Assembly (NCBI GenBank): GCA_037355855.1
Contig: CM074761.1
Coordinates: 5,785,346-5,849,345 of the forward strand
Reading direction: 5' to 3'
DNA: 64,000 nt
Source: Pseudo-nitzschia pungens
Lineage: Eukaryota > Bacillariophyta > Bacillariophyceae > Bacillariales > Bacillariaceae
In this document: positions 41,446 through 52,365 of the stretch, piece by piece
Numbering within the stretch: position 1 is the stretch's first letter
Layout: each line of letters begins with the position of its first letter
Notes under the pieces: model-generated
What the model was told of the DNA's origin: nothing
Seen by the model: the letters and a program-made list of their open reading frames with translations, nothing else
The model's database searches: none
Program-made: the position numbers and the translations under genes

Positions 41446-43816
41446 ATGGGTGAAACCAAACAGAAGTCCATAAAGGTAGACGTACCGACATTTAGTGTGG
41501 ACAGTGAGGATGGATTCGCAAGCTGGTGGGCTTATTTGAGAGCATACGCAGCTCAGAAGGACTTTATCGAAGTTCTAAAAGAAGACCGGCACAAGGACAT
41601 GCCGGACAAGGAGGAAGAAGACGAGGGCAACAAGCATTCCGAGGCCAACAAGGAAGCCATTCTGAAGAACAGACTGGCAGTGTCAGCAATGCAGATTGCG
41701 TTTGCAAAAGGTGAGATGATTAACTGTTTGGCCATGGTGCATGCGTCGGTTACCAAAGAGTGGCCGATTGGACAAGCCCACATTATCATCCAAGATCTAT
41801 TCGCAGAGTATCGAGGAGATCCGGCAACAGCTCTATTCGATCAACGCAGGGAAATGGCGCAACTTACCATGAAGAACAAAGAAAATCCAAGGGACTTCTT
41901 TGCGAGATTGGCCAAAATTGAGCTCAAGTATGCGGACCGAACCCAAGGAATTACAGACGAAGAAAAGTTAGTGTTAATCTACACAAAGGCACCGGACTTG
42001 TATCAGCAGACTCTGATTCGTAAACGAGAGGAAGCACTGAAGGAACACAATGGCGCACCGAAAGTTCGCGAGATAAAGCAGGCAATGATCACACTCTGGA
42101 AGGCGTTGAATGAGCGAAACAAGAACAAAGGTCAAGTGGAATCATACAGTTTAACTTCGAACGAGTATGATTACGACGGGAACAAGATCGACCACAAAAC
42201 TTCTGGAGATCATGGTCATGGTCAGAAGAAATGTTACAACTGTGGAAAACCTGGACATATCAAACGCGATTGCCCAAAACTAAAGAAGTGCAGCCACTGC
42301 GGAAAGAAAGGACACGCCAAACCAAACTGCTGGGACAAGTACCCCGAAAAGAAACCGAAACGCGTGAAAGGCAAACAAACCAACGAGATTGCGGCATTGT
42401 CGATCGGATCCGAGCTAGCATTAGCTCGAATCGACCAGTGTGTACCATGTCGAGAGCACCATGGTGTAGTGGTGGGAGATATCGTGTCAGAGGTTACTGA
42501 GTTGACTGAACCAGGAGAAATGAGCTGGCGCCGCAACAAGGTAAACAGGAGTAGAAACAAGGGAAAGAAAAGAAAAGGCAAGAAAGCAGTACAGAATGTA
42601 CAGACAATGTACGGGAATGGCAACAGAGCAAGTGGACCTAAAAGAAGCAATCGTGGACGCAAACACACGATTAAACCAAGTCAAAGGCAAAAGGCACATA
42701 CCAACAGCGCGTGTCAGCACTGTCCAAGACCTAAACACACCAAGAACGACTGCCACATGAACAGGCAGGAGCGCAAGAAACAAAACAAATGCTGCGTGAC
42801 ACCTAAGCACACCAGGAAGACGTGCGGGATCAACACGCAGGCGCGCAAGAAACAAACAAAAATGAATCGTAAGGGATGGTATCGTGCGCCAGCACATACA
42901 TACAATAGACCAATATTGGGAGAAGTACAAGCAGTCACGGAATTGTTGGATAGTAACGGACAGTTGAAGGGCTGGAGTATGAGACTCAAAGCAGTGCCAG
43001 CCGGAACTGACAGTGACATGTTGATATCCATGCCGCAATATATACATGCGGCAGAACAACTGGAGTCACACACACGCAGAACCTATGCAATTCGGCATTG
43101 GACCGACAGACTCGAACAAGACGTGCCGAACGATTGGCCAACCGAAGCACAACGGACATATAGACCCGGGAATGACGAGTTCGCAGGGTGCGAAGAATAC
43201 GCAATGCTGAACACTCAAGGGGACATTAAGGCACTTACGGCAAATTCGGCGTCGGAATCCCTATACTCACCGTATATATGGATCGCAGATACAGGAGCAA
43301 CGTGTCACATCACGAATAGCCGGGTAGGCTCGATTCCTTCTAAGAATGCTAACGCACGACTAAAGACTGCAAATCACTCCATGGACGCGAGTGGGAATAA
43401 GATGCAAGCAGTGGCTATAGTGGATATACCAGGGATAGTACGGGGACCGAAGGGAACCACCACATTAATCCGCATGATGGACTGCAGATATGGTGGATCT
43501 AAATTCAACCTTTGTTCCATAACCAAACTAACCGACAATGGTTGGACCATGACAGGAGACAAATCCGGAATACACCTGTACAAAGGTAAGCAAACACTAC
43601 ACTTTGACATACCAATACACTTGAAGGAAGGTAAGCTTTGGGCAGTAAGAATCGACCGGAGAAACGATGATCGACAGAAGGAGATGGCGCTGGTAACCAA
43701 ACCAACCACAATTACTGTGCAACAAGCACACGAGCAGTGTGGCCATGCGAATATACGCAGCACTAAAGAAACAGCCAAGCATCTGGGTTGGATGCTGGAG
43801 GGAAAAGACGCCACAT
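41446..43816 (+). CDS. Copia D Gag–protease–integrase N-terminus
   Basis: One continuous frame from MGETKQKSIKVDV. It encodes the Gag helical region (FASWWAYLRAYAAQKDF) and two canonical CCHC knuckles near residues 265–300 (CYNCGKPGHIKRDC, CSHCGKKGHAKPNC). A Lys/Arg-rich region contains further knuckle-like motifs (CQHCPRPKHTKNDC and CCVTPKHTRKTC). The aspartic protease (WIADTGATCH near 612) and the start of the gag-pre-integrase zinc region (AHEQCGHANI) follow. The frame runs on into the LTR of gypsy E and stops at 43863; only sequence to 43816 is copia. The enzyme part resumes at 49072. Confidence 0.88.
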
Positions 43817-44007
43817 TGCCGTGCACCGGAATACAGTCACGAGTCCATTCGGGACTGGATTAAGGATAAGGATGAATTACGATTAGCGAGCGTCCGTATC
43901 GCCAATAGGGAGACGGCCTCTCAATCCGATAGCAATAGACTAACTGATAGAGCTCACAATTTGCATATCACTACTATTCTAATCACTAGTAGACCCGGGG
44001 TATGGCA
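43817..44007 (+). repeat. Gypsy E 5' LTR
   Basis: Direct repeat of 48878–49071, TG...CA bounded, short for a gypsy LTR. Confidence 0.92.
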
Positions 44008-44021
44008 TGATTTTAAAATCA
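44008..44021 (+). promoter_or_regulatory. Palindromic putative primer-binding site, gypsy E
   Basis: TGATTTTAAAATCA, a perfect 14-bp palindrome abutting the 5' LTR, identical at 56309–56322 in element G. Confidence 0.6.
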
Positions 44022-44730
44022 AGCTGAGCGCTGACGACCATGAGCAGAAAGGAACCGATCGGCCTAGGGACCGACAAGACCGAAAGACTGCCAGAAAATG
44101 GAGGCGCAGAGAAGCAAAAACAGGGAGAAGGATATCCAGTGTCTGCAGCACAAGGAAGACCGACCCCAGCAACTGTTGGCGCCCAAAGAAGGGAGCAACA
44201 GCAACAACAGAGACACCTAAGGACCTAAACAGGACCATGGTCGACAACAAAGAAATAATCGAAAATAATGAGTGTCGAAAAAGTGACACATAATCCAGTG
44301 AGTGGACTAATTGGACCAACACTGAGTGGATGGACAGACCAAATAGGGGATGCCAACCAAAACCGAAGTATACGGATATCCGGAAAGGTATATAATGAAT
44401 ACCTAAACACCACTAAATCCCACGGGAGACAGGAAGTGGGACCGGCCCGGTGACTGCTTAATAGGGAAGCAACGCCGGAGAACCACGGGAATCGAATCCC
44501 ACGAAATAAAAACAGAAACAACTCCAGAGAACGGAGCTAAAGAGAGAAACAACTCCCACCACCAAGATGGATGAGAGCAAATCTTAGCAAAATCAGCTAC
44601 TACACGAGTTATCGCGTGGAAACCAAATTTAGAAGCAAAAACTGGGACAACCACTCCTGCTCATTTCCACAATAAAATTAACAGATAACAAACTAAAGTA
44701 ACTAATTTAACTAAATAAAACTGATTAACC
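44022..44730 (+). other. Gypsy E untranslated leader
   Basis: About 700 bp between the 5' LTR and gag, collinear and similar to the leader of G (56323–57053). It contains short ORFs without coding character and a gacaggaccatggtcgaca block that recurs inside the degenerate region of E. Confidence 0.6.
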
Positions 44731-45162
44731 ATGGCGTCCAAAGGAACCAAACAGAAACCCTTTAACTTTACACGAGAGGACTGGCCGGAAGATGCCACCA
44801 CCGTGAAAATGAACATTGAAAGTGAGAAGGGAGGAGTCGCGTTCAGCGACTACCTGAAAGTCCTTACCGGCACTGAAAGACCGGAACTCTTTATCATCTG
44901 GAAAAGAGACTTTGACCAGAAAATTGCTGGCAATGACAAACTCCAAGGAGACCAGAAACTGGACGTCCTCCAGAGGGTCCTCTCCAACGAAGCACTCTCT
45001 ATTGTCCAAATGACTCTAGGCCGGTCCTGCTACGCCGAACCAGGTCACAAGAACAAAACAATCGAAATCGACCGACCCAGTGGGACGGCGACAACAACGC
45101 TACGGCGACAACAACGCTACGGCGACAACAACGCTACGGCGACAACAACGCTACGGCGATAA
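44731..45162 (+). pseudogene. Gypsy E Gag, truncated
   Basis: Starts MASKGTKQKPFNFTRED and matches the G Gag closely for about 111 residues, up to AEPGHK. It then runs into a 17-bp tandem repeat (cgacaacaacgctacgg) and stops. The C-terminal two-thirds, including the zinc-binding region, are lost. Confidence 0.85.
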
Positions 45163-46544
45163 TAAATAAACTCCAATCACCATACCAGGTATGGAGCAGT
45201 TGCAGCAAGCTCCCTCAGCAGCGGGATGCTGGCAACTCCACACGGCAAAATGACTGATCCGATGGGATAGCATGCTGCCGCAAAACAGAAGAACGATGCC
45301 GTTCGAAGAACAACACAACCAAATAACCGTCCGATCCAGCGTGATGGCGGCAACAATAAGGAAGACCGTTCCAGGAACAACGGCAAGAAACCGGGATAAA
45401 ACGGGGCAACGTCAATCCCAGTCGCAGCTAGCACCATTAGATGGAGCAGCCGCAACAAGCGAGACACAAGGATCCCGACAGGACCATGGTCAACAAAGAA
45501 AAATAACGAACGTCAGAAAAGACCGTTTGAAAGCCCAATCGTTTGACGAACGACCGCGTGACGGCAACATGACATTAATCCAACCGTTTGACAAACACCG
45601 GAATAGATTTGAACGCTACGGCGATAGCTACCCCCAATCACAACCATGTGATGGTGACGATGCAATTCGACGACAAACGATCGCAAACAATAATTCCATT
45701 CGTTCGACACGGACACGGGAAAGTTGCGGTTGGCACCATTAGATGGAGCAACAGCAACGACAGAGAGACCCAAGGACCTCGACAGGACTATGGTTGACAC
45801 ATGAAAAGAAAATAACGAAAGTTAGAAAAGAGCGTTTGCAAGCCCAATCGGCTGACAACGCATAGGCAGCTGACCGATCTAGCGAAACGACGGCAGCAGC
45901 TGACTGATACAGCGCAATATGCCGGAACGCGAAGAGCTACATGCTTTCGTGGAGGCGAAGGATGTGGAATACTACCGACTGAGAGTTGTACAAGCTCCAC
46001 AGGTGGCACAAAACCACTCTTCTCTTCTCTTCTCTTCTCTTCACTCTGCAGAGGAGATACAGAACACTCACTGCAGGTGGGAACAATGGCATACATGCAG
46101 TACACCAAAGGCTATGAGCCACAACGGAAAACCTCCGATCGCGACGCGAAGTCCGCAAGAAACAACCAAAGCGCTACGGCGCCAATAACTCCAAGCGTTT
46201 GACAAACGATGGAAACAGAACAGTTGCAGTTAACACCATAGTGAGATGGAGCAGCAGCAACAACAGAACCTAGGGACCTCGATAGGTCCATGGTCGACAA
46301 AATAACGAACGTCAGAAAGATGCCGTTCGAAGAACAAAACAATCAATTGAAATCGACCGGTCCAGTACGACGGCGACAAGAACGCTACGTGGAAAAAGAT
46401 TGTTCTAAAGACCGTTCGATGAACGACGGCAACAACCGATCCCAGTGTGACGGCGTCTATTAACTCCGATTAATGATCCGTGCGACGGCATAGTTGCTGT
46501 AGCAAACCAAAACAATCGATCGATCATCGATAGGGTAAAGCAGC
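45163..46544. repeat. Degenerate internal repeats of gypsy E
   Basis: Diverged units of a few hundred bp share tcgacaggaccatggt-gaca, aataacgaacgtcagaaa and ccgtttgacgaac-type blocks (near 45477, 45780 and 46276). They are similar to the E leader at 44230. No intact reading frame. It replaces the second half of gag and the protease. Confidence 0.7.
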
Positions 46545-46710
46545 AACAACAAGGCCAACCTTGTTCCGGACAACCAACCAGTCCACAGGGAGCTCTAAAT
46601 AAACCAGAGCGATCCCGCAAAACTGAGAAACAACACCCACAGAGGTGCTCTGGAGTTACAAAATATGAACCTCCAGTCGACTGCTGCAAATACACCCAAA
46701 ATCAAAACAC
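46545..46710 (+). repeat. Segment of the B/C gypsy family inside E
   Basis: Closely related to the reverse complement of 10190–10340 in element C. Shared blocks include aacaaggccaaccttgttcc, agtccacagggagctc, ccacagaggtgctctg and ccagtcgactgctgcaaata. It is foreign to the E/G family at this position, pointing to recombination between families. Confidence 0.75.
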
Positions 46711-46792
46711 ATAAACAATCGACGTACGTGTTGTTCCAGGCGATACGATTCAAAGGAACGATCGCGAACAATCAACCAAAGGACCGATCCAA

Positions 46793-47976
46793 ATGGACGT
46801 TAAACCGGTATCTATTGAACTCCAACCAGGGGTTAAACCGGTCAGGCAGAGGTACTATTCAGTACCCCATGCCTTTGAACAAGCACTTCGGAAGGAAATC
46901 AACAGGCTCTGTGACATTGGAGTCCTGGAGAAACTTCCACATGATGATGACTCACCATGGGCATCACCGACGTTCTGTCAACCCAAAAGACAGGGGACAT
47001 ACGAGTCCTTACGGACTTTCGGAAGATGAATGCAGCCATTCAACGAAAGCCGTTCCCCCTACCACGCATTGGGGAAACCATCCAAAGACTACAGAAATTT
47101 AAGTCTGCTACGGCACTGGACTTATCCCAAGGGTACTACACCATTCCCATCTGCAAGGAGAGCCAGCAAATCTGCCCTACCATCTTGCCATGGGGGAAGT
47201 ATGCCTACAAGCGATTGGCTATGGGGATTGCATGCGCACCGGATATCTTCCAGTCCGTCATGATGAACCTACTCGGCGACCTGGACTATGTCCTCGTCTA
47301 CATCGACGACATCTTAATCATCCAACGAGAGGGGGAATCTGAGCAGGATCACCTCGACAAAATCGATACAGTCCTACAGAGACTGGATGACGCTGGCTTT
47401 TGAGCCAACCGTAGAAAATCCTTCTTCATGCAAAAAGAAGTGGAGTACTTGGGTTTTCTACTAACAACAGAGGGCATTCAACCCCAGCCAAAGAAACTGG
47501 AGGCGATGAAGCGCCTGGAACCCCCCAAGAACACCAAGCAACTCAAGATGTTCCTTGGATGGCCAATTTTTACAGGGACATGTGGAAGCGCCGCTCCCAC
47601 CCTCAACAAGCTTGCGGGCAAGAAGGGCAAAACAAATTGGTACTGGGGACCAGCAGAGCAGAAAGCTTTCATGGAGGCGAAGAGGATGCTCGCAGATGAA
47701 GCGAAACTCGCATTCCCGGATCTTACGAAACCATTTCATCTCTACTCAGATGCCAGTGACCGGCAACCGGGAGCCATGGTATGCCAAGAAGGCAAACCCC
47801 TTGGTTTCTACACGAGGAAACTGAATTCAGCGCAGCTCAACTACACTGTCGGGGGAAAAGAACTCCTGGGTACAGTGGAAGGCTTAAAAGCGTTCGGAGG
47901 AATCCTACGAGGACAAGATGTAACCATTCACACGGACCACCTGAACCTATTGTATCAGCAGATGTCCACCCGGTAG
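46793..47976 (+). pseudogene. Gypsy E RT/RNase H, frameshifted
   Basis: The pol fragment starts at the RT N-terminal region (VKPVSIELQPGVKP). A frameshift near 46985 moves to the frame starting 46957. The catalytic YIDDILII lies near 47300. A UGA at 47401–47403 follows AGF, where G has an Arg codon. The next segment (from 47428) carries the RT thumb and RNase H (YSDASDRQPGA) with a shift near 47560, and stops at 47976. Compared with the intact G pol it has several independent lesions. Confidence 0.85.
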
Positions 47977-48853
47977 CCAAGAATGTTGCTGGCAAAGAAA
48001 ATGCTGCAGCAAATGCTCTGTCCCGACTGGACATCACAGATGACCCAGCAGATACGGTGGAATGGCTACCACCAAATAAGCCCCTCACCTACGCGGATGA
48101 GGAAGCGCACCTCCGGCAACTCCTAGTCCCACTTGGAGAAGCACCGGAAGAATTCCAGGGCAATAGTGCATTCCCACTTGCTCCGGACATGATTCAGTTC
48201 TACCAGCAGAAGGACACGAAAATCATGAATGCTTTGGAAAAAGACAAAGGCCTGACCACCAAACATGTGGAAGGTTTCAGTCTCATCCACAAAGAAGGCA
48301 AGATCCTGATTCCCGCCAAACTCAAACAACGAGTGATGGATTGGTACCACACAATGTTGGTGCACCCGGGGGAAAAGAGAATGGAACAGAGCATACGCTC
48401 AGTCTCCAACCTGGAAAACAGGGACCTCCACGAGAAGGACCCTTTGAGGAATTCACCACCAAGGCAGCATATGCTATCAGAAGCGCCATCCATACCACCC
48501 TGGGGTACTCCCCAGCGCAACTGGTGTTTGGTCGAGACATGTTCATGCCGGTGAACTTCCCAGGGGATTGGGAAGCAATCCAAGCAAGGAAACAGCAAAG
48601 CATCCACAAGAGCAACATCAGGGAGAACCAGAAGAGGATCCCCCATGTCTATAAAGAAGGAGACTATGTCACCCTGAAAAGGAAGGGCATTATTCCAAAA
48701 CTATCCTTCCCACGGCAAGGACCTTACAAGGTACTCAAGGCCCATGATAATGGAACTGTAACTATTGAAACTGCTCCCTTTATAACCGACCGGGCTAACA
48801 TCAGGAGAGTGCACCCCTATTACTGCAGGGATAGCATTGAGTTGAAGAAGTAA
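47977..48853 (+). pseudogene. Gypsy E RNase H tail and integrase ends
   Basis: From about 47960 one frame covers the end of RNase H (NALSRLDITDDPADTVEW), a linker and the integrase zinc-binding start (DWYHTMLVHPGEKRM). The integrase core with its catalytic residues is deleted near 48410–48440. A second frame (to 48853) holds the integrase C-terminal part (AIHTTLGYSPAQLVFGRDMF ... GPYKVLKAHDNGTV). Non-functional. Confidence 0.8.
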
Positions 48854-48877
48854 TTGTAACAGTACCATGGGGGAGCA

Positions 48878-49071
48878 TGCCGTGCACCGGAATACAGTCA
48901 CGAGTCCATTCGGGACTGGATTAAGGATAAGGATGAATTACGATTGTTAGCGAGCGTCCGTATCGCCAATAGGGAGATGGCCTCTCAATCCGATAGCAAT
49001 AGACTAACTGATAGAGCTCACAATTTGCATATCACTACTATTCTAATCACTAGTAGACCCGGGGTATGGCA
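48878..49071 (+). repeat. Gypsy E 3' LTR
   Basis: 194-bp partner of 43817–44007, followed by the TSD CACAT and resumption of copia D integrase. Confidence 0.92.
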
Positions 49072-50425
49072 CACATGTGAGGCATGCGCAATTGGTAAGG
49101 CAAAGCAGGTAGACTTAGTAGGAAGTGGGGAGACACAACAAATTTCGAAAATTGGTCAGAAATGGTACGTCGATGGATTGTCCCTCAAGGAACCAAAGAC
49201 AGGAGGGGTGGTATTTCCATACAACAACTGTCTGACAGTGGGTGTCGAGTATCTAACAGGGGGAACTATTCTTGGATGGTACCGAATCAAGAAAGGATTT
49301 GTTGATGATTTCTGTACCGAGCTTCACCGATTCAAAAGACATGGGAAACAACCGGAGTACATACGCTGTGATGACGGCGGGGAGAACTACAAATTTGAGG
49401 CAGTACTCAATGGCAAAGAATGGAAGATGGACACACAGTTCGAATATACAGCGAAAACACCTCAGCGAAATTCTCGAGTAGAGACCAAATTGTACCATTT
49501 ATGTGGAAAGACACGTGCAGCATTGGCGGCCGCAAATGTGCCGGATAGGTACCGATACACACTGTTCACCCATTTTCTTAAGTGGGCAGCGCAGACCGAC
49601 ATGCTGACAGTGGTAGACGTCCACGGGAAGAAAATGACGCGACACGAGCATTTATATGGCGAATTGCCTAAATGGATCAACAATATACAGGTGGCGGGAA
49701 TGGCCGGCGTAGTAAAGACATACAAACGAGGCACAGCAAAGGTAAAGGCACGTGGCAAGGTATGTTTGTTTGTACACTATTCAGAGAACCATGCGAGAGA
49801 CTGCTACGTTATGTATGATCCTAAAACTAAGAAAACAATCCACTCGAGAGATGTCCAATGGTTAGGGCGCATGTATTATAAACCGGACAGTTTGCCAGGA
49901 GTGGCTATTGAAATGGAGACCGGAATGGATGAAGAATCAGTAGCATCAGATGCGAGTGAGAGCAGTGAGGAAAGCACGGAGCACACGTCAATACACACAG
50001 AGGTAGTGGATTTTGAAGCCGAGCAGCCACTGTTCGGAAGCGAGACAGAGTCAACGGACGGAAGCGAGACCACAGACAGCAGCGAGGCGGACACACGAGT
50101 AATCCGGGCAGTAACACGTTCGGGCAGACACGTTAGAGCGCCATTAGCGCATGATGGAACGGAGCTCGCAGCGCTCGCAATCCAGGACGGATATGCTGCC
50201 GAAACATGCTTGTTGGGGCTTGATGAGGCAGGCATAAGTGCACTTGACGAGGTCTATGACGAGAGCATGATGGAGGAAGAGGCGCTGGTGTTTGCGTTGA
50301 CGAAAGGAGAAAAGGTGTATCAGTCAGTGGAGCATGCATTTGGGTACATAGACTCAACAAAACAGCATCGATTGGTCGCAGCAGCGCTGGCGGACACAGA
50401 AGGCGAGCTGTTTTTGGTAGGAGCA
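49072..50425 (+). pseudogene. Copia D integrase, fused to cytochrome b561
   Basis: Continues copia pol after gypsy E with the zinc-binding CEACAIGKA. The integrase core has Asp in YVDGLSLKEP, Asp in CDDGGENYK and Glu in RNSRVETKLY. The Ser/Glu-rich linker before RT follows. Homology to copia A ends at GELFLVGA. From 50426 the same open frame encodes a cytochrome b561 module without a stop. An ORF opened at 48944 in the E LTR spans both (731 codons). Confidence 0.85.
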
Positions 50426-51139
50426 ACCTTTGTCATCGAGACGCGCAACCGAAGCCTGTGGAAGGCGCACGGCGTGTGCGCCACCTTTGCCTGGGGAGTC
50501 TCTGCGCCCCTGGCCATTGCGGTCGCCGTCCTCCGGTTCTGGCTGGAGGACTTTGGGGGCTTGTGGCTGAAACTCTACTACGGATTGAACCTTGCCACGG
50601 GCTTTTTTACGATGCTCGCCTTTTTCTTGGGGGTGGCCGCCATCAACTCGGAGAACACCGGGATTCCCCGCACCCATTTTGCGTCCAGCCTGCACCCGCA
50701 CCGGTTCGTCGGCCTGGTGGTCTTTTTGCTGGCGGCCTTCCAGGTGGTGAGCGGGGTGTTTCGGCCCCGCAACCCCGAAAAGGGCGCGGAAAAATCCCTT
50801 ACCCGCCGCGGGTGGGAAATCTGGCACCAGATGCTGGGTCTGGAGCTCCTATTTCTGGGCCGGTTCCAGATCCATTCCGGGATGGCCATCGACCAGGCGA
50901 TCTTTGCCGACAGCGCGGATGCCAATCTGAAGGGCGCTTTCTGGGAGATCATGGGCACCTTTTTGTGCATTGTTGTGGCGGTGTCGTACGTTTACACAAA
51001 AGTCCTGATCGACGACGAGGACGAGGACGAATACTCCACCGATGAAAAACGACTGGAGGAAGGAGAGATAGACAAGGATATCAACGACGATAACCACGAT
51101 GGCAGCAGCTCTCCGGAGAAGGAGGAGTTGGAGAAATAA
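50426..51139 (+). pseudogene. Cytochrome b561 half of the split DOMON–b561 gene
   Basis: About 237 residues with five to six hydrophobic helices. The four expected heme-ligand histidines are present: WKAHGVCATF, LHPHRFVGL, EIWHQMLG and FQIHSGM. A cytosolic acidic tail (DDEDEDEYSTDEK) ends the protein. In this family the core moves electrons across a membrane between two b-type hemes, commonly coupled to ascorbate or ferric reduction. The segment lacks its own start codon and promoter. The natural 5' part is the DOMON exon ending at 40908, 9.5 kb upstream. A real intron in the original gene cannot be excluded. Confidence 0.85.
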
Positions 51140-52365
51140 TCATGCAAGAGCGGCAATTTTATTTGTGAAGGTTGTCTGTTCCGAAGAAAAGGAAGCATTT
51201 CCCGGTCTGGTATTCGCAATAGAACGACGACGAGCATTGTTATTATTATTAATATTATTACTATAGCAATCCATTCAACTCATGTTTCTGTTGTTACAAC
51301 AACAGATTGTTGCCTCAACTTATATAATGCCTCCATAATTTGTTTTCTTTTGTTTTGTTTTGTTTCGCGTCGATGCGGTCCCGCTAGGGCGGATCGTTGC
51401 GCGGAGCGATCGTCAGCTTGGTGGTGATGGTGCCGTCGGCTTTCCCACGAAGGTGTTCGAGGCCCAGCTGCCAGCTGGGCCTCGCTACTGAAAAAGGAAC
51501 AGATGCATTGAGGAAGAAAATTGTTCTTTCGAATGCTCGAAAATTTGAAAATCGTAAGTATTTTCATTTTGAATGTCGCATAATCTTACTGTATTGTCAT
51601 TTTGGATGGTACAAATGCCGTCGGCAAAACACGTTTTCGGGAATCACTCAGTAACCTTACGTAACTTACCTTATCTTTATCATTAGTGTAACGCTGTGGA
51701 TTGTTACGTACCAACGCGTAAGGTTAAGGTACGGTTCTGCCGGTTAGAATTTTCATGTTTGAGAACGGTGGAAATTTTGTAATTTTAGAAATCGTAGAAA
51801 TATCGTACGTACGGTAATCAACCCACTCTTTTTTAATGGTTAAGGTTACAGTAATAAATAATTACTGTACTCGTACTTGTACAGTAAAAACAAAAAACAA
51901 ACAATGCATTTCGATCTTACCGTATCAACGACGGGTTTGACCGAAAACCAGATCACAACTCCACTAACCCCCTTAGTTACGATGGTTAAGAGGCATACAT
52001 ACTTATACGACGTTCGTTTCGCTTCGGTTTCGATCTTCGAGAGGGGGTCGAACAACGACCCGTAAGGTAACTTACCGTACCGGTAAGGTTACTCCTACTG
52101 GTACCGGTACGAGTACTTGTACTTACTCGTACGGTAAGCTTATCTGTTACGAGTATTGTTCGAGTCGCATTCAGCTTACACAACCCGGCATCCGACAGCA
52201 ACCCTCTTCTCGACATCTTCCAACACAAAGCGAATTGCGACAAACGGAACCGACCCAACCATCAACAAGCAAGCATCAAAAGCAACAAGCAACAAGCAAC
52301 AAGCAACAAGCAACAACAGAGCAAAGAACGATACAAGCAACAAGCAACAATATATCGTTAACGCA
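51140..52365. other. Intergenic, with a 25-bp perfect hairpin and possible exon remnant
   Basis: It holds (ATT)n at about 51240 and a perfect inverted repeat at 51459–51483 (12-base arms gaggcccagctg, one-base loop). Clusters of ggtaaggtta/taaccttac lie between 51640 and 52140, and a caagcaacaag repeat at 52270–52345 precedes the proteasome gene. On the minus strand about 51370–51494 can be read as a last exon (after a tttttcag acceptor) ending GTITTKLTIAPRNDPP-stop. No upstream exon was found, so this may be a gene remnant. Confidence 0.4.

Larger units (their letters stand above)
43817..49071 (+). mobile_element. Ty3/gypsy retrotransposon E, defective, inserted in D
   Basis: LTRs 43817–44007 (191 bp) and 48878–49071 (194 bp) begin TGCCGTGCACC and end GGTATGGCA. 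They differ by one 3-bp indel and about one substitution. The TSD is CACAT. It belongs to the same family as G. Inside are a truncated gag, a long degenerate repeat region containing sequence of the other gypsy family, and pol with frameshifts, stops and deletions. Protease and most of the integrase core are missing. A purine run (atgggggagca) precedes the 3' LTR as a likely polypurine tract. Confidence 0.93.
40909..50425 (+). mobile_element. Ty1/copia retrotransposon D, 3'-truncated, interrupted by E
   Basis: The 5' LTR is 40909–41332. A single gag–protease–integrase frame starts at 41446. Gypsy E is inserted at 43817–49071 with TSD CACAT (43812–43816 and 49072–49076), and the integrase frame continues to about 50425. 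The RT, RNase H and 3' LTR are absent, and the copia sequence passes directly into cytochrome b561 coding sequence. The element must have inserted into the host gene and later lost its 3' half, or been rearranged. It is homologous to copia A. Confidence 0.88.

Noticed and set aside
43739..44293. 184-codon ORF running from copia into the E LTR and leader
   Set aside because: Out of frame with copia pol and spanning an insertion junction, so it is a chance ORF.
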